A DNA stretch of 33,536 nt, taken from the NCBI GenBank assembly GCA_945837185.1, contig CAMAMZ010000003.1, positions 1-33,536 of the forward strand, read 5' to 3'. A program made the translations under genes and the position numbers. Positions within the stretch are counted from its first letter, which is position 1. Every line of letters starts with the position of its first letter. Source of the DNA: an uncultured Bacteroidales bacterium (GTDB lineage Bacteria > Bacteroidota > Bacteroidia > Bacteroidales > Bacteroidaceae). Below the pieces are notes generated by a model, which was given only the letters and a program-made list of their open reading frames with translations, had not been told where the DNA came from and did no database searches. Positions 8,376 to 16,789 of the stretch are shown here, piece by piece.

Positions 8376-8669
8376 TTATGCCTCAGCCTTCTTCTGGGTT
8401 TTTGCAGCATACTCCTCTGGAGAAAGTACTGAAACGGTACTCTTGTCGCGAGCTCCTTTGTGGAAGTATACCAAGCCGTCGGTGAGTGCGTAAAGAGTGT
8501 CGTCCTTACCCTGAGCTACGTTCTGACCAGGGAAGTGCTTGTTGCCACGCTGACGAACAATGATATTACCAGCAATGATACGCTGGCCACCCCAGATCTT
8601 TACGCCTAATCTTTGTGAAGCTGATTCACGGCCGTTCTTAGAACTACCAACACCTTTTTTATGTGCCAT
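8376..8669 (-). CDS. rpmA: 50S ribosomal protein L27
   Basis: L27 lies near the ribosomal peptidyl transferase centre. The 97-residue protein begins MAHKKGVGSSKNGRES and contains the conserved QRLGVK, RQRGNKHFPG and VGxGKDDTLYAL-type segment (here AQGKDDTLYAL). The N-terminus has no cleavable extension of the Firmicutes type. It follows rplU by 19 nt, the usual L21-L27 order, and is preceded by a good Shine-Dalgarno sequence. Confidence 0.98.
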   Translation of the reverse strand: MAHKKGVGSSKNGRESASQRLGVKIWGGQRIIAGNIIVRQRGNKHFPGQNVAQGKDDTLYALTDGLVYFHKGARDKSTVSVLSPEEYAAKTQKKAEA

Positions 8670-8678
8670 TTCTTACTT

Positions 8679-8684
8679 CCTCCT
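8679..8684 (-). promoter_or_regulatory. Strong Shine-Dalgarno sequence of rpmA
   Basis: AGGAGG on the minus strand lies 9 nt upstream of the rpmA ATG, in the 19-nt gap after rplU. It stands out because almost no other gene in this window has a recognisable Shine-Dalgarno sequence, as is usual in Bacteroidota. Confidence 0.7.
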
Positions 8685-8688
8685 GAAT

Positions 8689-9006
8689 TTAAGCGATTAC
8701 TTGTTTAACTTCAATCTGTGTGAACTGAGCGCGATGACCATTCTTCTTGCGATAGTCCTTGCGACGCTTCATCTTGAAAACGATGACCTTGTCACCCTTT
8801 ACAAGCGGATTCACTACTTCTACTACTACTTTGGCACCTTCTACAGTGGGTGCGCCTACTGTGACAGCTCCCTCTTTGTCAACGAGGAGCACTTTGTCAA
8901 ATTCAACGGTAGCACCTGCCTCCGCATCTTTAAGGCGGTTGACGAACAATTTCATGCCTTCTTCAACCTTGAACTGCTGGCCGTTAATCTCTACAATTGC
9001 GTACAT
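8689..9006 (-). CDS. rplU: 50S ribosomal protein L21
   Basis: L21 is a large-subunit protein that binds 23S rRNA. The 105-residue protein starts MYAIVEINGQQFKVEEG and ends with KMKRRKDYRKKNGHRAQFTQIEVKQVI, both highly conserved L21 segments. Length is normal. It is the first gene of the rplU-rpmA pair, with a -7 box and a structured 5' leader upstream. Confidence 0.98.
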   Translation of the reverse strand: MYAIVEINGQQFKVEEGMKLFVNRLKDAEAGATVEFDKVLLVDKEGAVTVGAPTVEGAKVVVEVVNPLVKGDKVIVFKMKRRKDYRKKNGHRAQFTQIEVKQVIA

Positions 9007-9087
9007 TATAATATTTAATATAAACAGTTTTTCCGCCAGGCGGCTAATGGTTTTTAGCGCTTATTCTGCCCGTACGGACTAAATCGG
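9007..9087 (-). other. rplU 5' leader with two small hairpins (possible autoregulatory leader)
   Basis: The RNA between the predicted start of transcription and the rplU ATG is about 80 nt. Two pairings are visible: CCCG near the 5' end with CGGG 12 nt later, and CCGCC-T-GGCGG further down, followed by an A-rich then AU-rich stretch up to the start codon. Ribosomal-protein leaders that bind their own product are known for L21 in other phyla. Similarity to a known leader class is not established here. Confidence 0.3.
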
Positions 9088-9090
9088 GTG

Positions 9091-9098
9091 CAAAATTA
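9091..9098 (-). promoter_or_regulatory. -7 promoter box of rplU-rpmA
   Basis: TAATTTTG on the minus strand matches TAnnTTTG. The -33 element is weak: ATTG occurs at a 17-nt spacing, but there is no TTTG at 19-21 nt. The region between this box and the fbp stop (9099-9240) is AT-rich and holds no gene I can support. Confidence 0.5.
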
Positions 9099-9240
9099 CG
9101 AAAATATTGTGTAACCAATATTGTACAAGTCTTTGAATTTATTTGTATTTATGTATAATTAACATATTTCTTTCCCTCTCGTAGATGTGTGCTCACCACG
9201 AATAGGCAACGCATATAGTATGGGCTTGCAAGTGGTCGAC

Positions 9241-11256
9241 TTACCGTTCTGTGATAAGGCCATGCCGATAGGCATAAAGTAGCAGTTTGAGGTCGTCTAT
9301 CTGTTGTTGGAGTTCTCGTCCTTTGTCGGTATCGGCAACCCTCATGCGGCGGTCGGCCATTTCCACAATCTGTGTTGTACCCTTGATGTCTGTACCCCTG
9401 AATATTGTGTCGGAGATATTGGTGAAGGGCTCATGCTGCACGAGTTGGAATCCTCGGCTATGGTATACCAGCGTGTAGCCCGCGATACCTGTTTCATGAT
9501 GGTAAGCTTCAGAGAAACCGCCATCGATTACCATCAGTTTACCTCCTGCTTTGATAGGATTTTCACCCCTGCTGGCATGCACAGGAACATGGCCATTAAT
9601 GATGTGCCTGTTGGACCCTTTTACGCCAAAAGCATCTAATATTCTGCAAACAACCTCTTCATTGTCACGCATTTTAAAATAATATCCTTTTTCTTCTTTG
9701 TGTGTGGCAGGGTCGGCAATGAAGTAGCGTTCATAAGTTCCCATCTTCGATTTGTCGAACAGCGGACTGTTCGGTCCACACCATAAATAAAGGAAATAGT
9801 CGGTAGCGTAAGCGCGTCTGTCGGCCGGTGTGTCGTTTTGAAATGCTGCCCTTATCATCATGCCCAAATGGTGAAGTAGTTGTTGCCCGCTGTAACATTC
9901 GCCAGGACAAATCTCCACTTCCTTCAATCTGCCATCTTCCTGAAGGGGTATAGAGGCATGAAAGAGCAGGTTGTCGTTATAGATGGCATACATACATCCG
10001 TGTGCCAGAAGGAGTGCGATATGCTTGTGCAGTTTCTCGCTCATGCAGAATGAATGCCGCAACTTTTCCATGAGCGTCTTTTCTTCGGGTGTGAGCTGGC
10101 ATGGGTTGTCGGGATTGACAGTAGGGAAGAAATTACTTCTCAAGGCATAAGTTTTCCCACCAATGGTAACTGTTCCCTGTTTGAAATCTGTGGCACGCAA
10201 CAACACCCTGTCTGCCATATCCCATTCGGGATGCCGGTCGATGATTGCCGCTTCCTGCTTGAATTGTATGATAGAGATAGCCTTGTGCATGAGTGCCGTA
10301 AGCCGGCGGGTTTTGTCGTCGGTAATGGTGTTGCCCATGTCGTGCGGAGTAAACTCCTCACAGGGGTCGTTTCCATACGTTTCCATTGCAAAGGTGGCGA
10401 GAGGAACGAGGTTGATGCCATAGCCGTCTTCCAATGTGGCCAGATTGGCATATCGAAGTGATAGTCGGATAACATTACATATACATGCATCGTTTCCAGC
10501 GCTTGCTCCCATCCACAACACATCATGATTGCCCCATTGTATATCCCAACCTGTGCGTTGAGCCAATGTATCGAGAATGATATGGGCTCCTGGGCCCCGG
10601 TCAAAAATATCTCCCAAGATATGCAGCCTGTCAATTGCCAATCGTTGTATCACCTTGCTGATGGCAATGATAAAGTCGTCGGCTCTGCGTGTTGATATAA
10701 TCGTTGACACGATGACGTTGATATAGTCGGTCTTGTTCGCATCGTCGGTACGTTCGTGCAACAATTCTTGAATGATATAGCTAAACTCGGCTGGTAGCGA
10801 TTTGCGCACTTTTGAGCGTGTATATTTGCTCGACACATCCCGACACACAGCCACCAATCTATGGAGTGTGATGTGATACCAATCGTCGAGGTCTGTTTCA
10901 TGCAGCTTGACAATCTCTAATTTCTGTTCCGGATAATAGATGAGCGTACATAAATCGCGCTTTTCCTGTTCGCGGAGCGTGTTGCCGAAAAGCTCGTCAA
11001 CCTTTCTGCGGATATTGCCCGAAGCATTCTTCAAGATATGTTGGAAAGCAAGATGCTCTCCGTGGAGGTCGGCCAGAAAATGCTCAGTTCCTTTGGGCAG
11101 TTGCAGGATAGCCTGAAGATTAATGATTTCAGTACTTGCTGCAGCCACAGTAGGATAATTTTGAGCTAACAGTCGCAGGTATCTCATATCGGAGTCAGTA
11201 CCGCATGTCTTGTGTCCTGTCGTACTCTGTGTGTTGTCTGCGTTATTGTTATTCAT
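9241..11256 (-). CDS. fbp: Fructose-1,6-bisphosphatase, class III
   Basis: Hydrolyses fructose-1,6-bisphosphate to fructose-6-phosphate, the committed step of gluconeogenesis. The protein is about 671 residues, the size of the Firmicutes/Bacteroidota class III family and twice that of class I enzymes. It has the opening DLHGEHLAFQHIL, then calcineurin-like metallophosphatase motifs GDIFDRG (about 216-222) and GNHDVLWMG (about 242-250), and a late INGHVPVHA motif. A GTG two codons upstream (11262) overlaps the previous stop as GTGA; I chose the ATG at 11256, two bases after that stop. Either start makes translational coupling to the upstream gene plausible. Confidence 0.95.
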   Translation of the reverse strand: MNNNNADNTQSTTGHKTCGTDSDMRYLRLLAQNYPTVAAASTEIINLQAILQLPKGTEHFLADLHGEHLAFQHILKNASGNIRRKVDELFGNTLREQEKRDLCTLIYYPEQKLEIVKLHETDLDDWYHITLHRLVAVCRDVSSKYTRSKVRKSLPAEFSYIIQELLHERTDDANKTDYINVIVSTIISTRRADDFIIAISKVIQRLAIDRLHILGDIFDRGPGAHIILDTLAQRTGWDIQWGNHDVLWMGASAGNDACICNVIRLSLRYANLATLEDGYGINLVPLATFAMETYGNDPCEEFTPHDMGNTITDDKTRRLTALMHKAISIIQFKQEAAIIDRHPEWDMADRVLLRATDFKQGTVTIGGKTYALRSNFFPTVNPDNPCQLTPEEKTLMEKLRHSFCMSEKLHKHIALLLAHGCMYAIYNDNLLFHASIPLQEDGRLKEVEICPGECYSGQQLLHHLGMMIRAAFQNDTPADRRAYATDYFLYLWCGPNSPLFDKSKMGTYERYFIADPATHKEEKGYYFKMRDNEEVVCRILDAFGVKGSNRHIINGHVPVHASRGENPIKAGGKLMVIDGGFSEAYHHETGIAGYTLVYHSRGFQLVQHEPFTNISDTIFRGTDIKGTTQIVEMADRRMRVADTDKGRELQQQIDDLKLLLYAYRHGLITER

Positions 11257-11258
11257 AC

Positions 11259-12272
11259 TCACAAGATTTTAGATTTGGGTAAAAATGGTGTGGGAATATA
11301 GCCCTCGTTAAGTGCCAAGTTTTCTGTTAATATTCCTATCACTTGGAGAGCAAAAGTTTCAAGATGTTGTTCGGATAGTTTCTGACACAATAGTGTTTCA
11401 TCGTAGTCACCGGTGCGTAGCAAACGATACACTTCGGCATAATGACATAGCAACAGCGGGGTATGCTTTGCGATGTCGTGCAAGCGCAGAAAACTATTCA
11501 CAATAGTATCCACGTTGATTTCTGTAAAGGGTGTACTGTCTATGGGTTCCGGTTTGGAAGACAGCGGAAATCGGTCGATATTTTTCACGTCACACTCCGG
11601 ATATTTGAAGGCAAGACGTTTCAAGGCTGTCCGCATTTCCATGTCAACACCTTGGTCGTAGGCATAAAGGAACAACATCCGCCATTCTTCGTCGGAGAGC
11701 GTGTTGAGCATATTGCGTGTCGTATCGGCCAAGCCATCCGTTGTAATGATCAAATCATCAATGGCAATCTGTAGCAGCCTATAGATTATTTTCTTGGTAT
11801 TCTCCGACAATAGCTGCGCCACATGTGTGTCCACAATCTTTCTGTACAGTCTGCGCATCTGCACCGTCATTTCAGCCTGCGTAATGGTCTGTGTGCTTGT
11901 GGCATCATCAATCTCTACAAGAAACTTATGGATGTCAAGCTGTTGCAAGCATGCAAATTCAAATTCGCTGCGTGCATGCACTACGGTGGCGTGGCGTAGC
12001 AGCAGACGGACAGGGTAGGGAATGCCCTTGTTGTTCCAAGGCAACAAATATCCTTGCGGACTATATATAATAGGTATATGGTGACGGATGGCTTTATGTA
12101 GCAAACGTATGACCATGGGGGTGCATGGACCAAATACATGCACCAGCGATGGCAAGTTCTGGCCCAAAGTGGCAGCATGGGTGGTGGTAAAGACATCGCC
12201 CAATGCCTTTTGCAATGCCTCAGCCATTGACGGGCATGCAGTTCCTTCGGGGGTATAGGCCAGAATTTTCAT
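11259..12272 (-). CDS. GT4-N-terminal-like protein of unknown function
   Basis: I do not recognise a specific function. The first 110 or so residues look like the N-terminal Rossmann half of a GT4 glycosyltransferase: MKILAYTPEG, then LVHVFGPCTPMVIRLL and HHIPIIYSPQGYLLPW. The remaining 225 residues are mostly helical and lack the GT4 C-terminal nucleotide-sugar site with its E-x7-E motif, so catalytic activity is doubtful. A longer reading from 12317 is possible, but the ATG at 12272 forms an ATGA overlap with the preceding glycosyltransferase stop and opens with a natural MKILAY strand. The gene also contacts fbp downstream. A role beside the GT2 enzyme in surface glycan synthesis is inferred from position only. 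Confidence 0.65.
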   Translation of the reverse strand: MKILAYTPEGTACPSMAEALQKALGDVFTTTHAATLGQNLPSLVHVFGPCTPMVIRLLHKAIRHHIPIIYSPQGYLLPWNNKGIPYPVRLLLRHATVVHARSEFEFACLQQLDIHKFLVEIDDATSTQTITQAEMTVQMRRLYRKIVDTHVAQLLSENTKKIIYRLLQIAIDDLIITTDGLADTTRNMLNTLSDEEWRMLFLYAYDQGVDMEMRTALKRLAFKYPECDVKNIDRFPLSSKPEPIDSTPFTEINVDTIVNSFLRLHDIAKHTPLLLCHYAEVYRLLRTGDYDETLLCQKLSEQHLETFALQVIGILTENLALNEGYIPTPFLPKSKIL

Positions 12273-13402
12273 TGCTTGTGGGTCGTAAAGTCTGTAGCGT
12301 CGGTTCGCAAATGGCAAATGCGTGTAGCAAGCCTCGTCCAGAAGGCACGATACTCATACAAGAGCGCATGCCATGGTGAAAATGTTTCATGAAAAGTTGA
12401 TATAGCGCTGCGTATGAGTAGGAATCGCACAACTGTCGTGATGATGAATGTTGATAGCGCTATTGCCAACAACAGCCATCGCGATGTGGCTATGGCGGCA
12501 ATAGCCACGCCAAGCACACCTAACAAATGCAGATAAAGTGCCCATTGGTCGATATGTGTAAGCAAACGATACCAAACAGTTCCTTTCAGATGTTGTGATG
12601 TGTCGAAGTTCGCCAACTGTTCTTTGTGCCATTCCTTAAGGATTGGCTGTCGGCGTGTGAGTTGTGTTGCAGGTTCATACATCGGAATGGCATTGGCACC
12701 GTATTTGTCAACAATAAAGTCGTAGGCACCATATACATATTGCAAGTTGCCGGTATAGCCCCCTCCGTCAATGAAATCCTGTTTTAGGAATAAGAGGAAA
12801 GGAGCGGGCGCCCCATATGGCCGCTTGGTGCTTGCCGCACGCATGCGATAATAGGCTTGCCGTAAAACCAGGAAATGCCTATAAGCATATGAGTCGTTGT
12901 GTGGATAATGCACGTAACCCACCGCCATCCTTGTATCATCGCACGATAAATAGGCGTCGCATGTAGCCAGACAATGGGGTGAATCGGGTGCACAATCAGC
13001 TTGGGTAAGCATGATGTGGTTATGTTTGGCAGCTTTTACACCCAATGTTACAGCCAGTTTCTCACGACTCATATAACGTGAACTTTGCGGAACAAAGGTT
13101 GTGTACAGCCGCTGGTTGCCTGCATACCCTTTTAAGATGTTTTCCGTAGCGCTATCCCCCCGTTCTGTTACTACAATAATCTGTAATGCTTCCGGATATA
13201 CTTGTTCCAGCCATAGAGGAAGGGTTTGCGCAAGGTCTTCGGCATTGTTGTGTGTGATGATAACCAACGAAAGCGGTTGGCAGTTGGCCGAGGAAGGCAA
13301 CGAGCCATGGGGGCGTCGCTTAAAAGGATTAAGCAACGCATTCCCAACAGCCGTGGTAAGTAGGCCTACGGCTCCCGCTATCGTAAAGGAGTCAATCATC
13401 AT
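12269..13402 (-). CDS. Membrane-anchored family 2 glycosyltransferase
   Basis: The 377-residue protein has an N-terminal membrane helix (about 5-27) and a GT-A domain starting LSLVIITHNN (about 44-53). The QADCAPDS motif (about 135-142) stands where the metal-binding DxD usually is, in the form Q-A-D-C. Acceptor-side segments PAPFLLFLKQDF and YGAYDFIVDKYG follow. Two hydrophobic helices near the C-terminus (about 287-330) re-enter the membrane. It probably transfers a sugar from a nucleotide donor to a lipid or cell-surface acceptor; neither donor nor acceptor can be read. Its ATG overlaps the lysA stop by 4 nt (ATGA), and its own stop overlaps the next start the same way. Confidence 0.85.
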   Translation of the reverse strand: MMIDSFTIAGAVGLLTTAVGNALLNPFKRRPHGSLPSSANCQPLSLVIITHNNAEDLAQTLPLWLEQVYPEALQIIVVTERGDSATENILKGYAGNQRLYTTFVPQSSRYMSREKLAVTLGVKAAKHNHIMLTQADCAPDSPHCLATCDAYLSCDDTRMAVGYVHYPHNDSYAYRHFLVLRQAYYRMRAASTKRPYGAPAPFLLFLKQDFIDGGGYTGNLQYVYGAYDFIVDKYGANAIPMYEPATQLTRRQPILKEWHKEQLANFDTSQHLKGTVWYRLLTHIDQWALYLHLLGVLGVAIAAIATSRWLLLAIALSTFIITTVVRFLLIRSAISTFHETFSPWHALLYEYRAFWTRLATRICHLRTDATDFTTHKQ

Positions 13403-14556
13403 AGTTCCTCAGAAATATAACCTTTAGGTAGTTTCCTGCAATTATATTGGCTGGCCATAATCTCTCCGTAGGCACCAGCACTTCTCAAGGCAATGAAGTC
13501 GCCACGATGACATTTGTTCAGGTCGATGGCCTTGGCAAAGACATCGCTCGACTCACAGATAGGACCTACAACATCGTAGCATTCTTCTGCCTCTTCGTTA
13601 CTGATGTTTTCTATTTTGTGATAGGCCTGATAGAGTGCCGGGCGAATAAGGTCTGTCATACCTGCGTCAACAATGGCAAACTGTTTGTGTGTGCCTTGTT
13701 TTACATAAAGAACACGTGTGATGAGCGAACCACACTGGCCTACTACCGCACGACCTAATTCAAAATGCAGTTTCTGGTTAGGACGAAGTTTCAAATGCCG
13801 CGCATAGGTTTGGAAATAGGCCGTGAAATCGGGCACGGGCACACGATTGGGGTGTGCATAGTCAATGCCCAGGCCACCTCCCACATTGATGTCCTCTACA
13901 CAGATGTGCTGTTTGTCCAACAAGTCCTGCAATTCGTTGATACGGTTGCATAAAGCCTCAAAATCCCCCATATCGAGTATTTGTGAACCGATATGGAAAT
14001 GCAAACCAATGAAACGAATATGCTGCATGGATTGGGCTTTGGCTATCACGTCAACCATGTCTTCCATGGCAATACCAAACTTGTTTTCAGCCAAACCGGT
14101 TGTAATATTGGCATGCGTATGGGCACCCACATTGGGGTTGATACGCAGACATACCTGGGCAGTTGTGTTCTTGGCAGCTGCCAGTTCTTCGATCACCTCC
14201 AGTTCTGCTGTGCTCTCAACATTGAAACAATAAATGCCTTTGTCTAAGCCCAAATTAATTTCCCAATCGCTTTTACCAACACCCGCATACACAATCTTTG
14301 AAGCAGGAAAACCGGCATTGATAGCTGCCTGAATTTCACCACCACTTACGCAGTCGGCTCCTAAACCAGCCTGTGCAATAATGCCCAACACCTTGGCGTT
14401 GGCATTAGCCTTGATGGCATAGTGTACGCAGAAATTCTCGTATTTGCCAGCCTCGTTTGTAATGCAACGTAGCGTGTCGCGCAGTAGGGCGGCATCGTAA
14501 TAGTAAAATGGCGTTTCCATGCTACAGAAACGTTCTATGGGGAAATGACCTTTCAT
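13399..14556 (-). CDS. lysA: Diaminopimelate decarboxylase
   Basis: PLP enzyme that decarboxylates meso-diaminopimelate to L-lysine. The 385-residue protein has the TPFYYYD start, the PLP lysine in HYAIKANANAKVL (Lys-49), GLHFHIGSQI, and the CESSDVFA substrate/dimer motif with its active-site cysteine in the C-terminal barrel. It is somewhat shorter than the E. coli enzyme (420) but normal for Bacteroidota. It follows lysC by 41 nt and overlaps the downstream glycosyltransferase start by 4 nt. Confidence 0.96.
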   Translation of the reverse strand: MKGHFPIERFCSMETPFYYYDAALLRDTLRCITNEAGKYENFCVHYAIKANANAKVLGIIAQAGLGADCVSGGEIQAAINAGFPASKIVYAGVGKSDWEINLGLDKGIYCFNVESTAELEVIEELAAAKNTTAQVCLRINPNVGAHTHANITTGLAENKFGIAMEDMVDVIAKAQSMQHIRFIGLHFHIGSQILDMGDFEALCNRINELQDLLDKQHICVEDINVGGGLGIDYAHPNRVPVPDFTAYFQTYARHLKLRPNQKLHFELGRAVVGQCGSLITRVLYVKQGTHKQFAIVDAGMTDLIRPALYQAYHKIENISNEEAEECYDVVGPICESSDVFAKAIDLNKCHRGDFIALRSAGAYGEIMASQYNCRKLPKGYISEEL

Positions 14557-14597
14557 GTTGTTCCTTTCTTTTCGATATATTGCGACGTGGGTTTTAC

Positions 14598-15917
14598 TTA
14601 TATATTAAATAAAACTTCGCTCAGATTCTGCAATGCGCGTTTCTTGTCTTGTGCCTTAATGAGGAATGAGATGTTATAGTTGCTGCCACCATAGGAAATC
14701 ATTCTTACGGGAATGTTCTTCATGGCATCGGTAGCCAATGTCTCAAATCCAAGATTGCTCCAATCCAAGTCGCCCACAACACATACGATACACATGTCTG
14801 TGTCAACCGTCACAGTACCATATTTCTTCAACTCATCCACAATCTCTGTCAAATGGCTGGCGTTGTCGATACTCATTGAAACGCCCACCTCGCTCGTGGC
14901 AACCATGTCGATAGGTGTCTGGTAACTCTCAAATATTTCAAATACCTTTCTGAGGAAACCCGTTGCCAACAGCATGCGCGACGATTTGATTTTTATGGCC
15001 GTGATGTTATCTTTGGCAGCCACCGCCTTGATCTTTCCACGCAAAATGACATTGTCGATGATGGTGCCGGCAGCTTCCGGATCGAGGGTGTTCTTCAGTC
15101 TTACAGGGATTCCTGCATATTTGGCCGGTTGCACACAGGTAGGATGAAGAATCTTTGCACCGAAATAGGCGAGCTCAGCAGCTTCCTCAAAGTTAAGTTG
15201 GGGTATAGCCTCCGTCTTCTCAACAACACGTGGGTCGTTGTTGTGCATGCCGTCAATATCAGTCCATATCTGAATTTCGTCGGCTTTGATGGCAGCACCT
15301 ATGAGCGATGCCGTATAATCAGAACCACCACGCTGCAAGTTGTCAACCTCACCATAGGCATTGCGACAGATAAAGCCTTGTGTGATGTAAATTTGATGTC
15401 CTTCGTTGGCTTTAAGCACTTCGTGCAACTTTTCCTGAATATATTGTGGGTCGGGCTCCACATTCTTGTCTGTGCGCATAAAATCCAAGGCGTTGAGCAG
15501 AATGGCATCCACTCCTTGCTCCTGGAGATAGTTTGTCACCATGTTTGTGCTGATGATTTCACCCTGAGCCACGATGGCTTTTTCCTCGAAAGAGGTGAAA
15601 AGATCCTTGGTGAAGGAACGAAGATAGTTAAATTCTGCACGAAGGAAATCTTTGGTTAGCTGCTTGAATTCCTCTTTACTATAGAGTTCCTCAACGTGTT
15701 GCATGTATTTGCGTTCCAACCCATTGATGATTTCGTTTGCTCCCTCTGGATTCTTTTTATACAAATAATCGCTGATTTCTACCAATGTGTTGGTAGTGCC
15801 ACTCATTGCAGATAGCACGACAAAAGTGGGTTCTCCTGATTTTGTGACGAGTGAGGCTACATGCTTCATACGCTCGGGTGAGCCCACAGAAGTGCCTCCA
15901 AATTTCATTACCTTCAT
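14598..15917 (-). CDS. lysC: Aspartate kinase (monofunctional)
   Basis: Phosphorylates L-aspartate, the first step to lysine, threonine, methionine and diaminopimelate. The 439-residue protein opens with MKVMKFGGTSV (KFGGTS 4-9) and carries GGSDYTASLIGAA and the catalytic-domain end around FGAKILHPTCVQPA. The last 150 residues form the two ACT domains that normally bind the feedback inhibitor. No homoserine dehydrogenase domain is attached. It is 59 nt downstream of ftsE with no consensus promoter in the gap, so it may be read from upstream or from an unrecognised promoter. Confidence 0.96.
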   Translation of the reverse strand: MKVMKFGGTSVGSPERMKHVASLVTKSGEPTFVVLSAMSGTTNTLVEISDYLYKKNPEGANEIINGLERKYMQHVEELYSKEEFKQLTKDFLRAEFNYLRSFTKDLFTSFEEKAIVAQGEIISTNMVTNYLQEQGVDAILLNALDFMRTDKNVEPDPQYIQEKLHEVLKANEGHQIYITQGFICRNAYGEVDNLQRGGSDYTASLIGAAIKADEIQIWTDIDGMHNNDPRVVEKTEAIPQLNFEEAAELAYFGAKILHPTCVQPAKYAGIPVRLKNTLDPEAAGTIIDNVILRGKIKAVAAKDNITAIKIKSSRMLLATGFLRKVFEIFESYQTPIDMVATSEVGVSMSIDNASHLTEIVDELKKYGTVTVDTDMCIVCVVGDLDWSNLGFETLATDAMKNIPVRMISYGGSNYNISFLIKAQDKKRALQNLSEVLFNI

Positions 15918-15976
15918 GTTGTCTGAATTTTATTTGTTTTTATTTCTTTCTTGCTATTTGTTATCCTTGTTTCAGC

Positions 15977-16693
15977 TTATGCTTCATCTTCTTCTTCGAA
16001 GAGTTCTATGTGATTGTATTCCTTGGTCACATCGTTGAGCTTACCGTCTTTGCAGCGATAAACAATGCCTGGAAATTTGTCAAGCATAGGTATGTTGTGG
16101 GTGGTCATCACTACAGCAGTACCTGTTTGTGTGGCCTCGCGCAACAACTTGACGATTTCGGTAGCCGTTTCCGGGTCCAAATTACCGGTTGGCTCATCGG
16201 CAATAATAATCTGAGGATGATTGAGCAGAGCCCTGGCTATAACAACCCGTTGCTGTTCGCCTCCTGACAGTTCGTGAGGCATACAGTCTTTTTTCTCCAA
16301 CATACCAACGTTTTCCAGCACTTCGTTGATGCGTTGCTCCATGTCTTTCTTGTTTTTCCATCCTGTTGCTTGAAGCACAAAACGAAGGTTTTGCGCTACA
16401 GAGCGTTCGTGCAGTAATTGGAAATCCTGAAAGATGATACCCATCTCTTTTCTTAGTGCCGGAATATCCTTTCTTTTCAAGGTAAGCAGGTTGCGCCCTA
16501 ACACCTCAGCTTTGTTACAGTCTTCCGCATAGAGGTCCAATTCGCAATACAACGTTTTCAATAAAGAACTCTTTCCTGAGCCCACTTTCCCAACGATGTA
16601 GATGAACTCACCATTTTCAACATGGAAGTCAACATCGGCGAGTATCTGCTTGTCCTGTTGGTATATGGTTGCCTGCTGATAATCTATGAGCAT
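15977..16693 (-). CDS. ftsE: FtsE-like ABC transporter ATPase
   Basis: FtsE with membrane partner FtsX forms a division-site complex that controls peptidoglycan hydrolases. The 238-residue ATPase has Walker A GKVGSGKS (35-42), Q-loop FQDFQLL, signature ELSGGEQQR, Walker B IIIADEPTGNLD and the H-loop histidine in MTTHN. The FQDFQLL and GNLDPETA segments are FtsE-like, but LolD/MacB-type ATPases are similar. No ftsX or other permease gene is in the window, which is unusual compared with the ftsE-ftsX pair of many phyla. It sits between hisIE (96-nt gap) and lysC (59-nt gap). Confidence 0.82.
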   Translation of the reverse strand: MLIDYQQATIYQQDKQILADVDFHVENGEFIYIVGKVGSGKSSLLKTLYCELDLYAEDCNKAEVLGRNLLTLKRKDIPALRKEMGIIFQDFQLLHERSVAQNLRFVLQATGWKNKKDMEQRINEVLENVGMLEKKDCMPHELSGGEQQRVVIARALLNHPQIIIADEPTGNLDPETATEIVKLLREATQTGTAVVMTTHNIPMLDKFPGIVYRCKDGKLNDVTKEYNHIELFEEEDEA

Positions 16694-16789
16694 AATCCTT
16701 AGTTGTTATTTTTGTCTGTCACATTAAAACAATATATCTGGCGCACATAGCGCTACTATTTGCAAGTTGTTGTCATCATCCCCACAACC

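Noticed and set aside
12273..12317. N-terminal extension of the GT4-like protein (start at 12317)
   Set aside because: The ATG at 12272 overlaps the preceding stop as ATGA and begins directly with a Rossmann first strand.
15918..15976. Possible promoter or lysine riboswitch before lysC
   Set aside because: The 59-nt gap is A/T-rich with no TAnnTTTG box on the lysC strand and is far too short for a lysine riboswitch.
16735..16760. Short GCGC-ACATA-GCGC hairpin between hisIE and ftsE
   Set aside because: Only four pairs and no T-run; too weak to call a terminator or regulatory element.
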